A stretch of 64,000 nt of DNA. Source: Fimbriimonas planktonicus. Lineage in GTDB: Bacteria > Armatimonadota > Fimbriimonadia > Fimbriimonadales > Fimbriimonadaceae. Shown one piece after another: positions 18,092 through 26,620 of this stretch. Where the stretch lies: NCBI GenBank assembly GCA_965234685.1, contig OZ248539.1, positions 2,418,001-2,482,000 on the forward strand, given 5' to 3'. Within the stretch, counting starts at the first letter, position 1, and every line of letters begins with the position of its first letter. The notes below the pieces were generated by a model. The model did no database searches, had not been told where the DNA came from, and was given only the letters and a program-made list of their open reading frames with translations. The position numbers and the translations under genes are program-made.

Positions 18092-18135
18092 CTTGAAGTC
18101 GTGTTTGAGTTACCAAACTGATCGACTTCGCGAAC

Positions 18136-18144
18136 AGTATAGCA
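18136..18144 (-). promoter_or_regulatory. Candidate extended -10 promoter of the UBact operon
   Basis: On the minus strand TGC-TATACT is an extended -10 element (TGn plus TATAAT-like) about 45 nt before the GTG of the lipoprotein gene. No good -35 is seen 17 nt further up, which is common for extended -10 promoters. Confidence 0.35.
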
Positions 18145-18165
18145 ACACACTCCCTCCTTGTGTAC

Positions 18166-18203
18166 GACGAGGCAGATGACCCAGAAAGGTCACATGCCTC
18201 GTC
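18166..18203. other. Long imperfect hairpin with T-run on the plus strand
   Basis: GACGAGGCA pairs with TGCCTCGTC, and TGACC with GGTCA nested inside, giving 14 bp with a 2-nt internal loop. On the plus strand AATTTTT follows, as in a rho-independent terminator, but no plus-strand gene ends here. For the minus-strand gene ending at 18215 the same hairpin lacks a T-run. It may act as an RNA 3' end or simply insulate the UBact operon. Confidence 0.45.
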
Positions 18204-18214
18204 AATTTTTGAAG

Positions 18215-18910
18215 TTATTCGACGATCTTGGCTTTGATCGTGCCGGTTGCCGACTGTCCGGCCGCCGGAATGGGCATGTTTGTGAACTTTGCGTCCACCG
18301 AAAGAATCTTTCCGTTCTCCAAAACGATGAAGGTCGATTCGGTGGTGAGACCACCTTCGCCTTCTTCCGTGATCTTCTGAACGACTTTGAAGCCTTCGGT
18401 TTCTCCGACCTTTTCCTTGCCGACCAGCTTAGTCACGATCTTCAGAGCCTTGATGCTCGCGGTCTTGTTTTCCGCCAAAGTCTGAGTGACCTCCTTGCCC
18501 TCGGTCAGCGCTTCGGCTGGAGCAAAGAACTCCAAGGTGAGGGCGAGTCGGAACGGGTCCGAACCCTGAATTCCGCCCGTAACGTTCACGATGTCTCGCT
18601 TATCGTTGTACTCGCGCACAAGATCGCCAGCCTGGATCCCAGGGTCAGAGCCACCAACCTCGGCGGTCACCTCGTCGATGATGGCAGTGGATTCAACCTT
18701 CTCTGGCGAAACCTTCGTGACCTTGGTGGCAACGTTGAACTTGATGTTGCCTTCTAGGCCGCCAATGTTGAGTTGGAGATCAACCTTGTGCTTAACCGAA
18801 CTGTTCAGTTCATAAGTGCGATTGAATTTGACCGGATCGGCAGCGTGGGCCATCTGGGAGAGCGCAGCGGCAGCAACGACGAACAAGCGAGCGATATGGA
18901 GTGACTTCAT
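18215..18910 (-). CDS. Secreted protein of unknown function
   Basis: The 231-aa product has a typical signal peptide (MKSLHIARLFVVAAAALSQM, cleavage after AHA). The mature part is beta-rich and made of repeating amphipathic strands (HKVDLQLNIGGLEGNIKFNV, TVIENGKI-like turns), ending in SATGTIKAKIVE. ATG 18910 is chosen because it gives a proper signal peptide and has TAGG a few nt upstream; the longer form from 18937 adds a Cys/Met-rich stub. The family is not recognised. It is divergent from yceD. Confidence 0.75.
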   Translation of the reverse strand: MKSLHIARLFVVAAAALSQMAHAADPVKFNRTYELNSSVKHKVDLQLNIGGLEGNIKFNVATKVTKVSPEKVESTAIIDEVTAEVGGSDPGIQAGDLVREYNDKRDIVNVTGGIQGSDPFRLALTLEFFAPAEALTEGKEVTQTLAENKTASIKALKIVTKLVGKEKVGETEGFKVVQKITEEGEGGLTTESTFIVLENGKILSVDAKFTNMPIPAAGQSATGTIKAKIVE

Positions 18911-19014
18911 GCAGAACCTACTTATACACATACGCACCAGCCTCCACGTCGTACCGACGAAAGAATGAGACTAAAGGTGGGATGTCGGTGTGAATGGTAC
19001 ACTCCGCGCGCACC

Positions 19015-19578
19015 ATGCGACGGGATGAACTTCTCGACCTTAACGATGTGCTACAGCACCCTGGTCGACGGATTGAAGTTGACATCTCCACAGAAATGGA
19101 CGAAGAGGAGGACCTTGACCTGGTCACCCCTTTGGACGGTTTTTTGGAGGCCGTGAGTACCGGCAACTTACTACTTATCAGTGGAGAGTTCTCCACAACG
19201 GCGGTTTTAGAGTGCGCACGATGCACGGAACCGTTGGAACTACCCATCTCATTCCAACTGGACGAACAGTTTCCGGTTGTGGGTGTCCCGAGTTCGCTCA
19301 ACCATCAGGATGTCGCGAAGGTCTCTCCGGACGAACCATTTGAACTCTTTGAAGGAAATTCTCTTATCGTCGAGAATTTGCTGCGCCAAAACTTACTGTT
19401 GGAGATTCCAATTCAGCCACTTTGCACCTACGGCTGGGATGGCGATTGCCCTATTGCCATTGCACGCGGACTCCAAAAAGCGAAAAATGAAGCCGCCCGT
19501 GCGGAATTTCAAAAGCTTGCTGGGCTGTTGAAAGATGAGCCAAGCGAGAAGTCTGAGGCCGGAGAAGAAACTGAATGA
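19015..19578 (+). CDS. yceD: YceD/DUF177 family protein
   Basis: This 187-aa protein has the DUF177 plan: an N-terminal strand-rich region (LQHPGRRIEVD), the central Cys pair in LECARCTEPL (E-C-x-R-C), and an acidic strand (LDEQFP). The usual second Cys cluster is reduced to CTYGWDGDCP. YceD proteins affect 23S rRNA maturation and ribosome biogenesis and are usually encoded just before rpmF. Here plsX follows directly with an ATGA overlap and rpmF is absent. A TACACT hexamer lies 11 nt before the ATG. Confidence 0.85.
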   Translation: MRRDELLDLNDVLQHPGRRIEVDISTEMDEEEDLDLVTPLDGFLEAVSTGNLLLISGEFSTTAVLECARCTEPLELPISFQLDEQFPVVGVPSSLNHQDVAKVSPDEPFELFEGNSLIVENLLRQNLLLEIPIQPLCTYGWDGDCPIAIARGLQKAKNEAARAEFQKLAGLLKDEPSEKSEAGEETE

Positions 19579-20570
19579 GTATCGCGATTGATGCAATGGG
19601 CGGCGATAACGCCCCCGAGGCGATTGTAGAGGGCGTCCTCTTGGCCGCGCCGGAAATTCGCATGCCCCTGCATCTCGTGGGTGATCTTGCCGTCCTTAAG
19701 CCGCTGCTGCCCAGCACTTTGCCCAGCAACGTCTTCCTGCGCCATGCCACGCAAATCGTGACGATGGACGACAAGCCAACCGACGCGTACCGCAAAAAGA
19801 AGGATTCGAGCCTGATGGTCGCGACACGGATGATCAAAGATGGCGAAGCGCTTGGACTCGTTTCGGCCGGAAACACCGGTGCAACAACCGCATTTGCCCT
19901 TCTCACCTGGCGACAGGTCGAAGGAATTCACCGCCCGGGAATTGTTAGCCTCTTCCCCAACAAACACGGTGGCTTTGTGCTGCTTGATGCTGGCGCGTCT
20001 CCCGACGCGGAGCCTCACAACCTGGTGCAATTCGCCGTGCTAGGCCGGGCCTATTCCGAACGGCTCTATGGCCGAAAGAACCCGAAGGTTCACCTGCTCA
20101 ATGTCGGCGAGGAAGAAGGAAAGGGCAACGCGGTGGCGAAGCAGACCTTTGACTTACTGAAGCAGTACCCATGGTTCGCCGGAAACATCGAAGGCAAAGA
20201 CATGTTCTTCGACCCGTGCGATGTTGTGATCTGCGATGCCTTCACCGGTAACATCGTTCTCAAATCCTGCGAGGGCTTGGCCGAGCTCATTGTCTCGGTC
20301 ATCAAGGAGAACGTGCCCGATCACCCGCTCATGCGCCCGTTGTACTGGCCCGTCCGACAAGTCATGGAGCCTCTACGCAAGGACATGGACTATGCCGAAA
20401 TCGGCGGGTCGCCCTTGCTCGGGCTGAACGGGATCTGCATGATCTGCCACGGGCGAAGCAATTCGCGCGCCATCAAAAACGCTTTGCTGCTCACTCAGCG
20501 CGGAATCGAATCTGACCTCATGGGTCGAATCCGCGAGACCGTTGCCCGCGACATCCTACACACATCATGA
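19575..20570 (+). CDS. plsX: Phosphate acyltransferase PlsX
   Basis: This 331-aa protein opens with SIAIDAMGGDNAPEAIV, the hallmark PlsX N-terminus, and contains GLVSAGNTGAT, GIVSLFP and CDVVICDAFTGNIVLKS, all conserved in the family. PlsX converts acyl-ACP to acyl-phosphate, feeding PlsY in phospholipid synthesis at the membrane. It is translationally coupled to yceD upstream and to fabH downstream (ATGA overlaps on both sides), the common lipid cluster. Its length is normal. Confidence 0.97.
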   Translation: MSIAIDAMGGDNAPEAIVEGVLLAAPEIRMPLHLVGDLAVLKPLLPSTLPSNVFLRHATQIVTMDDKPTDAYRKKKDSSLMVATRMIKDGEALGLVSAGNTGATTAFALLTWRQVEGIHRPGIVSLFPNKHGGFVLLDAGASPDAEPHNLVQFAVLGRAYSERLYGRKNPKVHLLNVGEEEGKGNAVAKQTFDLLKQYPWFAGNIEGKDMFFDPCDVVICDAFTGNIVLKSCEGLAELIVSVIKENVPDHPLMRPLYWPVRQVMEPLRKDMDYAEIGGSPLLGLNGICMICHGRSNSRAIKNALLLTQRGIESDLMGRIRETVARDILHTS

Positions 20571-21556
20571 AACTTCGAACGGTAATCAAAGGGATCGGTC
20601 ATGCCCTTCCCGAAACGGTGCTGACCAACGACGAGATCTCACAGGTCCTCGATACCAACGATGAATGGATCGTTCAGCGAACGGGAATCAAGGAGCGGCG
20701 AGTCTGCAAGCTGCCGCACGAAGGCACTGGCTTCCTGGCCTCGGTCGCGGCAAAAGAAGCGATTGAGCGCAGCGGCGTCGATCCGGAGGACATCGGCTTA
20801 GTTCTGTGCGCCACTGTCTCCGGTGACTACCCTTGGCCAGCCACCGCGTGTAACGTGCAGGACGCCCTCGGCATTCCTTGCCCCAGCGCATTCGATGTCA
20901 GCGCCGCTTGCGCGGGCTTTATCTATGCGATGGATGTAGCCGCCGCCATCATCGAGTCAGGCCGCGTACGCCACGCCCTCGTGGTCGGCGTCGACTGCTT
21001 GAGTAAGCAAGTGGACTGGACCGACCGTTCTACCTGCGTCCTGTTTGGCGACGCCGCGGGTGCGGTGGTTGTAGAGGGTCAAGAGAACACTGATCGCGGA
21101 CTGATCGAGACCGCCACGTTCTCAAATGGTGCGGGCGCTCTGCACATCGCAATCGAAGTCGGCGGCAGCAAGTATCCGTTTGGATCGCCTCAGGCAGAAG
21201 GCAAGAAGTCTTGCATCACCATGAATGGTCGTGAGGTCTATCGGTTCGCGGTGAAGGCCATGGGCGACGCCTGCGAGCGCGTGCTTGAGAAGGCCGGCAT
21301 GACGACGGACGACGTTGATCTGTTCGTGCCACATCAGGCCAATCTGCGCATCATCGAATCAGCCTCCGAGCGATTGGGCCTCACGGAAGATCGAGTTTTC
21401 ACGAACGTTCAGAAATACGGGAATACCAGCGGCGGCTCGGTTCCCCTTGCCCTTTACGAGGCCGAGCAAGAAGGCCGACTCGAGAAAGGAATGAACGTTA
21501 TGACGGTAGGTTTTGGAGCAGGTCTCGTTTGGGGTGCTAACCTCATCAAGTGGTGA
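20567..21556 (+). CDS. fabH: Beta-ketoacyl-ACP synthase III
   Basis: The 329-aa thiolase-fold enzyme starts fatty-acid synthesis by condensing acetyl-CoA (or another primer) with malonyl-ACP. The catalytic triad is visible: C115 in DVSAACAGF, H256 in FVPHQANLR and N286 in YGNTSGGS. The WIVQRTGIKERR N-terminal CoA-binding stretch and the C-terminal GFGAGLVWGA are typical. It overlaps the plsX stop by 4 nt, so the two are expressed together. Confidence 0.97.
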   Translation: MKLRTVIKGIGHALPETVLTNDEISQVLDTNDEWIVQRTGIKERRVCKLPHEGTGFLASVAAKEAIERSGVDPEDIGLVLCATVSGDYPWPATACNVQDALGIPCPSAFDVSAACAGFIYAMDVAAAIIESGRVRHALVVGVDCLSKQVDWTDRSTCVLFGDAAGAVVVEGQENTDRGLIETATFSNGAGALHIAIEVGGSKYPFGSPQAEGKKSCITMNGREVYRFAVKAMGDACERVLEKAGMTTDDVDLFVPHQANLRIIESASERLGLTEDRVFTNVQKYGNTSGGSVPLALYEAEQEGRLEKGMNVMTVGFGAGLVWGANLIKW

Positions 21557-21575
21557 CCGTCCATAGGTTGGAAAA

Positions 21576-22076
21576 ATGAAATTACGCGATTGGTTCAATC
21601 CGGTTCGAGTGCTGTTGCTCGCGGCCGTTCTTGTCATTGGTGCCTGCGGTGGTGCGGGTGGTGGATCCGATACGTTGCAAGACGATCCAGCTTACGAATG
21701 GGCGCTTGATTATCGAGGCGCGATGCAGACCGAGAATCTGACCCGCGTGAGCGCTCTCTTCGCGGACACGTTCCTGGACGATTGCACGGACAAGACCGAA
21801 GTCCTGAACAACACGACCACGTTGTTCGCTGGAACGACGGAACTGAGAATTGAGATCCTTGAGGTTGCCCCGGGTTCGTACTCCTCTGGAAACACGATCT
21901 ACAGCGCTCTCGTTCGATTCCGCGTGACCGGAAACAGCGTCACGGGTCCGGTGAACTACACCGAGACGGGAACCCTCGTGCTTCGAAACATCGGCGGGCT
22001 TTGGTACTCCTACGGTAACCAGACATGCGTTGCCGGTGCGGTGAGCATTCTCGCCCCGAAGAATCTCAAAAAGTAA
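21576..22076 (+). CDS. Small lipoprotein with NTF2-like domain
   Basis: This 166-aa protein has a clear lipoprotein signal with lipobox VIGAC (C24), followed by Gly/Ser and then an opening helix and strands (YEWALDYRGAMQTENL, LVRFRVTGN, LVLRNIGGLWYSYGNQ) like NTF2/SnoaL-type folds. It follows fabH by 19 nt and is followed by a strong terminator, so it is the last gene of the yceD-plsX-fabH unit. Its role is unknown; the lipid-synthesis context may be incidental. Confidence 0.75.
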   Translation: MKLRDWFNPVRVLLLAAVLVIGACGGAGGGSDTLQDDPAYEWALDYRGAMQTENLTRVSALFADTFLDDCTDKTEVLNNTTTLFAGTTELRIEILEVAPGSYSSGNTIYSALVRFRVTGNSVTGPVNYTETGTLVLRNIGGLWYSYGNQTCVAGAVSILAPKNLKK

Positions 22077-22087
22077 GGCACAAAAAG

Positions 22088-22119
22088 GCCCTGGCACCCG
22101 AGTGGTGCCAGGGCTTTTT
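22088..22119. terminator. Bidirectional rho-independent terminator
   Basis: GCCCTGGCACC (22088-22098) and GGTGCCAGGGC (22104-22114) form a perfect 11-bp stem with a 5-nt loop, followed by five T on the plus strand. Five A precede the stem, so it also works on the minus strand. It ends the fabH-lipoprotein unit and the converging malate dehydrogenase gene. Confidence 0.92.
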
Positions 22120-22128
22120 CGTGCCTGC

Positions 22129-23055
22129 TTAACCTAGCTGCCGGAGGATGGCCTTCAGCGAGTCGGATGAAGCGTGCAGAAGTTCCTTTTCTGCTTCGGT
22201 TACGACCGGGGTTACGATCTGCATAACACCCTTTCGTCCAACGCGCGTTGGGAGCGACAGGGAAACGTCGGAAATCCCCAAGGTGCCCGACTGCTTGGCC
22301 GAGACCGGCAGGATCTTTTCCTGATCGAGCGCGATCGACTCGACGACTTCCTTGATCGAGATACCGACCGCGCGTCCTGCGCCGCCCTTAAGCTTGATGA
22401 CTTCGGCGCCGCTCTTCTTGGTGAAGTCAAACACGCCCTGAACTTCATCCGGCGTAACGCCGGGGTAGCTCAGAATCGGAACTCCGCCAACGGTTGCGGA
22501 CGAAAGGATAGGCACCATCGAATCTCCGTGCTCGCCCAAAATAAGCGCCTTCACGTCGGTTGCGTTGATCTTGAAGTAGTCCGCAAGCAAGCTTCGGAAT
22601 CGCGCGGTGTCCAGAACGGTTCCAAGGCCAAGAACCTGCTTCTCTGGAACGATTCCCGATTCGGTCGCAAGGTGGGTGAGAATATCCACCGGGTTGCTGA
22701 CAACGAGAATGATTGCGCCCTCGTTGAGCTTCACACCCTTCAGGCTCTCAAGAATGCCTTTAAAGAGAGTTACGTTTCGGTTGATCAGCTCAAGCCGACT
22801 TTCTTCTGGCTTTCGTCGAAGACCAGCCGTGATGACAACGACATCGCTGCCGTCGCAAACGGAATAATCCGAGCCGCTTGTGAACACCTGATTTGCGGTG
22901 AGAGAAGCTCCGTGTCGAAGATCGAGTGCCTCACCCGCCGCCATGTCTGGATTCATGTCCAGAAGAGCAATTGCCCTAACTACTCCGCCAAGTTGGAGCG
23001 CGTAGGCCGCATCCGACCCTACACGTCCGCCACCGCCGATGATGCTTACCTTCAT
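22129..23055 (-). CDS. mdh: Malate dehydrogenase (LDH-like type)
   Basis: This is a 308-aa NAD-dependent dehydrogenase of the LDH/MDH superfamily with the Rossmann glycine motif SIIGGGGRVG, the active-site loop TAGLRRKPEESR, VSNPVDI and the catalytic ILGEHGDS. In the specificity loop the position that is Gln in lactate dehydrogenases is Arg (second R of LRRKP), which indicates malate/oxaloacetate. The loop otherwise reads EESRLEL rather than the usual GMSRDDL. ATG 23055 has AAGG 2 nt upstream; a GTG precedes it in frame. The gene is part of the citric-acid cycle set, here monocistronic. Confidence 0.9.
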   Translation of the reverse strand: MKVSIIGGGGRVGSDAAYALQLGGVVRAIALLDMNPDMAAGEALDLRHGASLTANQVFTSGSDYSVCDGSDVVVITAGLRRKPEESRLELINRNVTLFKGILESLKGVKLNEGAIILVVSNPVDILTHLATESGIVPEKQVLGLGTVLDTARFRSLLADYFKINATDVKALILGEHGDSMVPILSSATVGGVPILSYPGVTPDEVQGVFDFTKKSGAEVIKLKGGAGRAVGISIKEVVESIALDQEKILPVSAKQSGTLGISDVSLSLPTRVGRKGVMQIVTPVVTEAEKELLHASSDSLKAILRQLG

Positions 23056-23080
23056 CACCTTAAATTATGGCAGGTGAGGG

Positions 23081-24241
23081 TTATTCCGGGTCTTTCGCCG
23101 TGACTTCCCAAAGCCGGACAATCTTGTCCTGTCCGCCCGCGGCAAGACGTGTGCCATCAAAGCTGAAAGCGACCACGTTGATCGGTCGGCTACTGGCTTC
23201 GATTCGCACGTTCCCAATGCCCTTCGCGGCGTTCCAGATGCCAACCGTGCCGTCTCGGGAAGCGGAAGCAAAGAGCCAGGAGTTCGGGTGGAAGGCCAGC
23301 GATTCGACAACCTTGGTGTGGCCGAACATCATCTTCACGAGTTCGCCCTTGGAGAGATCGAACACGCGAATGCTGAGGTCAACCCCCGCAACCGCCAGGT
23401 AGCGGCTGTTTGCCGAGAAGGCAACCGCGGTGACCGCGCTGCGAAGCTGAACCAGGGTTCCGATCTTCTCACCGGTTTCGCCGTTAAAGAGATGAACCTT
23501 GGCATCCGCGCCGCCGCTTGCCAGAATTTTGCCATCCCAACTCCAAGCAACCGCCATCACGCTGCCATCGTGCAATGCGTTTCGGAATCGGCAGTCACCG
23601 GTATCAGTGTCAATGACGCTGACCGTGTTGTAGATGCTCCCGGTGGCAACGCGAGTGCCGTCGGGCGAGATGGCCACCGCGCCAACCCACTCTTCGATCG
23701 CCGTCTTCCAAGACTCCACCTTGTCTTCGTCTAGTCGGACGAAGTTCACTTGGTTTTCGGCTGAACCAGCGCCAGCAACTCGATCAAGGGAGAAAGCTCG
23801 GAGAGTCGCGATGACGCCCTGATCAACTTTTGCCTTTCGCGCAGAGTAGCCCGCTTCGTCCCACCAGATCAGCTCGTTATCAAACCCGCTTGTGACCAGT
23901 TGTCCGGAATCGGGCGAAAAAGCTGCCGCGTAAACCGGGGTTTTGTGGCCTTCGAGTCGCTGGCGAAGCCGAATCTTGACCGGCTTGCGCTGTCGCTCGG
24001 GCTCGGCGGCGGTTGCGACGCCGTGGCCGCTGATGAGGGCATCGTATTCGTTGCGCCGTGACGGGTCGATCAACGTTTCAAACGCTTCGTTTATCCGCGC
24101 CATGTTTTCGTGGGCGCGCGGATCTGTGCTGACGTCTGGGTGGTGTTTCTGCGCAAGACGACGATACGCTTTGCGCAGGGTCTCGGCTTCGGCACTTGGA
24201 CCGACGCCTAGGACTTCATAGTAGCTGGTGGTTATGTTCAA
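23081..24241 (-). CDS. DnaJ-domain / WD40-propeller fusion protein
   Basis: This 386-aa protein joins an N-terminal J-domain (about 1-68, with the HPD loop H34-P35-D36) through a basic linker (RQRKPVKIRLRQRLEGHK) to a WD40 beta-propeller (about 95-386) of roughly six or seven blades. Blade hallmarks include AAFSPDSGQLVTSGFD, AVAWSWDGKILASGGAD, SLAFHPNSWLFASASRDGT and AFSFDGTRLAAGGQDKIV. The J-domain should stimulate an Hsp70 (DnaK) and the propeller should choose the client or site. It begins with TTG 24241 (the in-frame ATG downstream would remove the J-domain) with GAGGAG 12 nt upstream. The client is unknown. Confidence 0.88.
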   Translation of the reverse strand: MNITTSYYEVLGVGPSAEAETLRKAYRRLAQKHHPDVSTDPRAHENMARINEAFETLIDPSRRNEYDALISGHGVATAAEPERQRKPVKIRLRQRLEGHKTPVYAAAFSPDSGQLVTSGFDNELIWWDEAGYSARKAKVDQGVIATLRAFSLDRVAGAGSAENQVNFVRLDEDKVESWKTAIEEWVGAVAISPDGTRVATGSIYNTVSVIDTDTGDCRFRNALHDGSVMAVAWSWDGKILASGGADAKVHLFNGETGEKIGTLVQLRSAVTAVAFSANSRYLAVAGVDLSIRVFDLSKGELVKMMFGHTKVVESLAFHPNSWLFASASRDGTVGIWNAAKGIGNVRIEASSRPINVVAFSFDGTRLAAGGQDKIVRLWEVTAKDPE

Positions 24242-24352
24242 CGCGTCATTGGGCTCCTCGCCCGGAAATACGATTAAACACGGAGTTTATTCAAAGCAGA
24301 CCGCTAAACGGAAGGGGTATTGATAACTCTGCCTTAACAAAGTGAATTTTCT

Positions 24353-25771
24353 TTACCCCGACTTTTGACCGATTGGTAGTCGGACCGTTGCCGTCGTTCC
24401 TTCTCCAACGTTGCTCGCCAGGGTTAAAGTTCCGCCGTGCGATTCCACAATGCTTTTGGCGATCGCAAGTCCAAGCCCGCTGCCGCCAGAGGCCCGAGTT
24501 CGTGATGCGTCGACCCGGTAGAACCGATCGAACACTCGATGGATGTGCTCGGGTGGGATACCCGGCCCGAAATCTCGAATCGATAGAATCTGCTCACCAG
24601 CCTCCACCCACAGTCGCACCTCCACGAGCCGATCGGAATGGCCATGGTTGAGTGCGTTCTCGATGAGGTTGTTCAAGAGCCGCCCGAGCGTTACCCCGTC
24701 GCCTTGAATGGAGTGTTCCGATTCAACGCGCAGATCTATCCGGTTTTCCCAAGCAGGATTGCCGAGCACGATTTGGCTGAGTTGAACGGAGCCCGTAACT
24801 CCCAGTGGCGCATCCTGGTCGTGGCGCGCAAGCAACATCAGATCGTCCGAAATCAGGCGAAGCTGCTTTGCAGAGCGATCTACCGATTGAACGACTTCTA
24901 GATACTGCTCCGCGGTCCGTGGCGCACGAAGAGCGCTGCCGGTTCGCGCAAGAATTGCCGTTAAAGGAGTCTTGATCTCGTGCGACGCATCCGCAGTGAA
25001 CTCTTGCAGCCGCGCAAAGCTACTCTCGATTCGATCCATGGCCGAATTGAAAGCCATGGCAAGGGTCGATAACTCATCGTTACCGGTCACCGGTAAGCGC
25101 TCGTTCAGGTTCTGCGACTCGATTTTTGCAACGGAGGCAGCGAAACTGGAAATTGGAGACAGCGCATGCTGAGTGAGGAAGTAGCCGGCAATAAGGGACG
25201 TCAAAATTGCCGTCGGCAATAGGGTTAGGACGGTTCTTCGCAATCTTGCCTGCTCTTCTCGCACGCTGCGCATCGGCCGCGCAATTTGTCCTGCACCGAC
25301 GATCTTTCCCTTTCGCAGAAGCGGAACCGAATAGATTCGAATCTCGGTCGCTCCGGTGCCTTCGATCTGTTCTGGGACGGTCGCGGTGACGAAACCTGCC
25401 TTGCCTTTTACGGTTTGGCTGTAGAGTTCAGCGTCCCAAACTGGTCTTCCGGGCGCGGCCATCTCCTTTGGATCAATGAACTTCATGCGCGGGAAAAGGA
25501 ACTCGCGTTCAACTAGAAAATTCCGCACCGCATTGGGGTCGGCCCCAAATTTGCTGAAGGCGGCGATTCGCTTTTCTGCATCGGGAGGCATGCCCATTCG
25601 AAGCGGCAGGTTCACCCACTCCGTCGAAAACGCGTCCCCACCGGCTGCCAGTTCACGGTCAACTTGGTTTTCCAGATGCCAACTTGACATCAGATAAGTG
25701 GCTAAGCAAAGCGCCGAAAGGATGAGCCCCAACACCAAGGAGTTAGCCACCGTCAAGCGGACGCGGATCAA
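24353..25771 (-). CDS. HAMP sensor histidine kinase
   Basis: This 472-aa OmpR-class sensor has a first membrane helix (about 10-30), a periplasmic domain (about 31-180), a second helix (about 182-202), a HAMP domain (about 203-255), the phosphoacceptor helix with H264 (ASHEIKTPL) and an ATPase domain with the N-box (NNLIENALNHG), DFGPGIP and GSGLGLAIAKSIVESHGG. It starts with TTG immediately after the response-regulator stop, with GAGG 5 nt upstream, so the two are co-translated. With the divergent Spy-like protein it resembles a CpxA-type envelope sensor. The signal itself is unknown. Confidence 0.93.
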   Translation of the reverse strand: MIRVRLTVANSLVLGLILSALCLATYLMSSWHLENQVDRELAAGGDAFSTEWVNLPLRMGMPPDAEKRIAAFSKFGADPNAVRNFLVEREFLFPRMKFIDPKEMAAPGRPVWDAELYSQTVKGKAGFVTATVPEQIEGTGATEIRIYSVPLLRKGKIVGAGQIARPMRSVREEQARLRRTVLTLLPTAILTSLIAGYFLTQHALSPISSFAASVAKIESQNLNERLPVTGNDELSTLAMAFNSAMDRIESSFARLQEFTADASHEIKTPLTAILARTGSALRAPRTAEQYLEVVQSVDRSAKQLRLISDDLMLLARHDQDAPLGVTGSVQLSQIVLGNPAWENRIDLRVESEHSIQGDGVTLGRLLNNLIENALNHGHSDRLVEVRLWVEAGEQILSIRDFGPGIPPEHIHRVFDRFYRVDASRTRASGGSGLGLAIAKSIVESHGGTLTLASNVGEGTTATVRLPIGQKSG

Positions 25772-26443
25772 TTAGGCCTCACTTTTGAGAATATATCCGA
25801 CTCCATAGATGGTGTGGATAAGCTTCTTAGAAAAGGCACTATCAATTTTCTTTCGCAAGTTTCGCATGTGCGCATCTACCGTGTTGGAGCTGGTGTCATC
25901 CGCATTCCACACGATTTGCTGAATAATTTCGCGCGTCAGTACGCGACTACTTCGCATGGCAAGGGCTGCCAGAAGATCATATTCCCGTGGCGTCAAGTGA
26001 ATGTGCTGCCCGGCGCGCTCAACACGTCGTTGGGCGGTATCGACAACAAGATCATCGACTTGAACGATCGCCGACTTGGCCGCTAGCTCACGTCGAAGCA
26101 GCGCACGGATCCGCGCCAAAAGTTCCTCAAACTCGAATGGCTTAGCCAAGTAGTCGTCGGCTCCGGTGTCAAGTCCGGTCACGCGATCTTTCAGCGCATC
26201 GCGGGCAGTCAGCATCAGCACCGGGGTGGTATCCCCGGATTCGCGCATCCGTTGGCAGACCTTAAACCCGTCGGCTCCCGGCAACATAAGGTCCAGAAGA
26301 ACGACGGAAAACTTCGCGCGGCTCAAAAGCCGGATTGCCCGCTCGCCATCTCGAACGATGTGGACGTCATAGCCAACGTCTTCCAAACCCGTGCGCAACG
26401 CGGCCGCAATCTCTTGATCGTCCTCTACCACCAACACTCGCAT
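25772..26443 (-). CDS. OmpR-family response regulator
   Basis: The 223-aa protein has a receiver domain (acidic pocket E7-D8-D9, phosphoacceptor D51 in LLDLMLPG, K101 in AKPFE) and a C-terminal winged-helix DNA-binding domain (about 125-223, HLTPREYDLLAALAM, TVDAHMRNLRKKID). It is the first gene of a two-gene unit with the histidine kinase. ATG 26443 gives the standard family start; an in-frame GTG at 26464 adds seven residues. An 11-nt tandem repeat in the divergent intergenic region is a likely target. Confidence 0.94.
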   Translation of the reverse strand: MRVLVVEDDQEIAAALRTGLEDVGYDVHIVRDGERAIRLLSRAKFSVVLLDLMLPGADGFKVCQRMRESGDTTPVLMLTARDALKDRVTGLDTGADDYLAKPFEFEELLARIRALLRRELAAKSAIVQVDDLVVDTAQRRVERAGQHIHLTPREYDLLAALAMRSSRVLTREIIQQIVWNADDTSSNTVDAHMRNLRKKIDSAFSKKLIHTIYGVGYILKSEA

Positions 26444-26566
26444 ATGAATCGATAATACGCCCACGAAGTTGGCAGGAAGGACTTTTGAGGGGCGTCTTCA
26501 GAATTCCTTAATGATTAGTGTTCAGGCAAAGAATGAGATTCGGAAGGTTCAGATTGTCTTCACAAC

Positions 26567-26588
26567 TTCCTCGATAATTCCTCGTTAA
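26567..26588. promoter_or_regulatory. Tandem 11-nt direct repeat, candidate response-regulator site
   Basis: TTCCTCGATAA and TTCCTCGTTAA follow each other without a gap and differ at one position. OmpR/PhoB-family regulators bind head-to-tail half-sites with an 11-nt period, one helical turn. The repeat lies 33-54 nt before the Spy-like gene and about 125 nt from the regulator start, inside the divergent promoter region. A partial third copy (TTCCTTA) occurs at 26504. Confidence 0.6.
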
Positions 26589-26620
26589 CTCTAATCGTTC
26601 CACCAGATTGGAGTCAGCTT

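Noticed and set aside
18166..18210. A terminator for the plus strand
   Set aside because: The hairpin and T-run are good, but no plus-strand transcript is known to end here. It is kept as a hairpin only.
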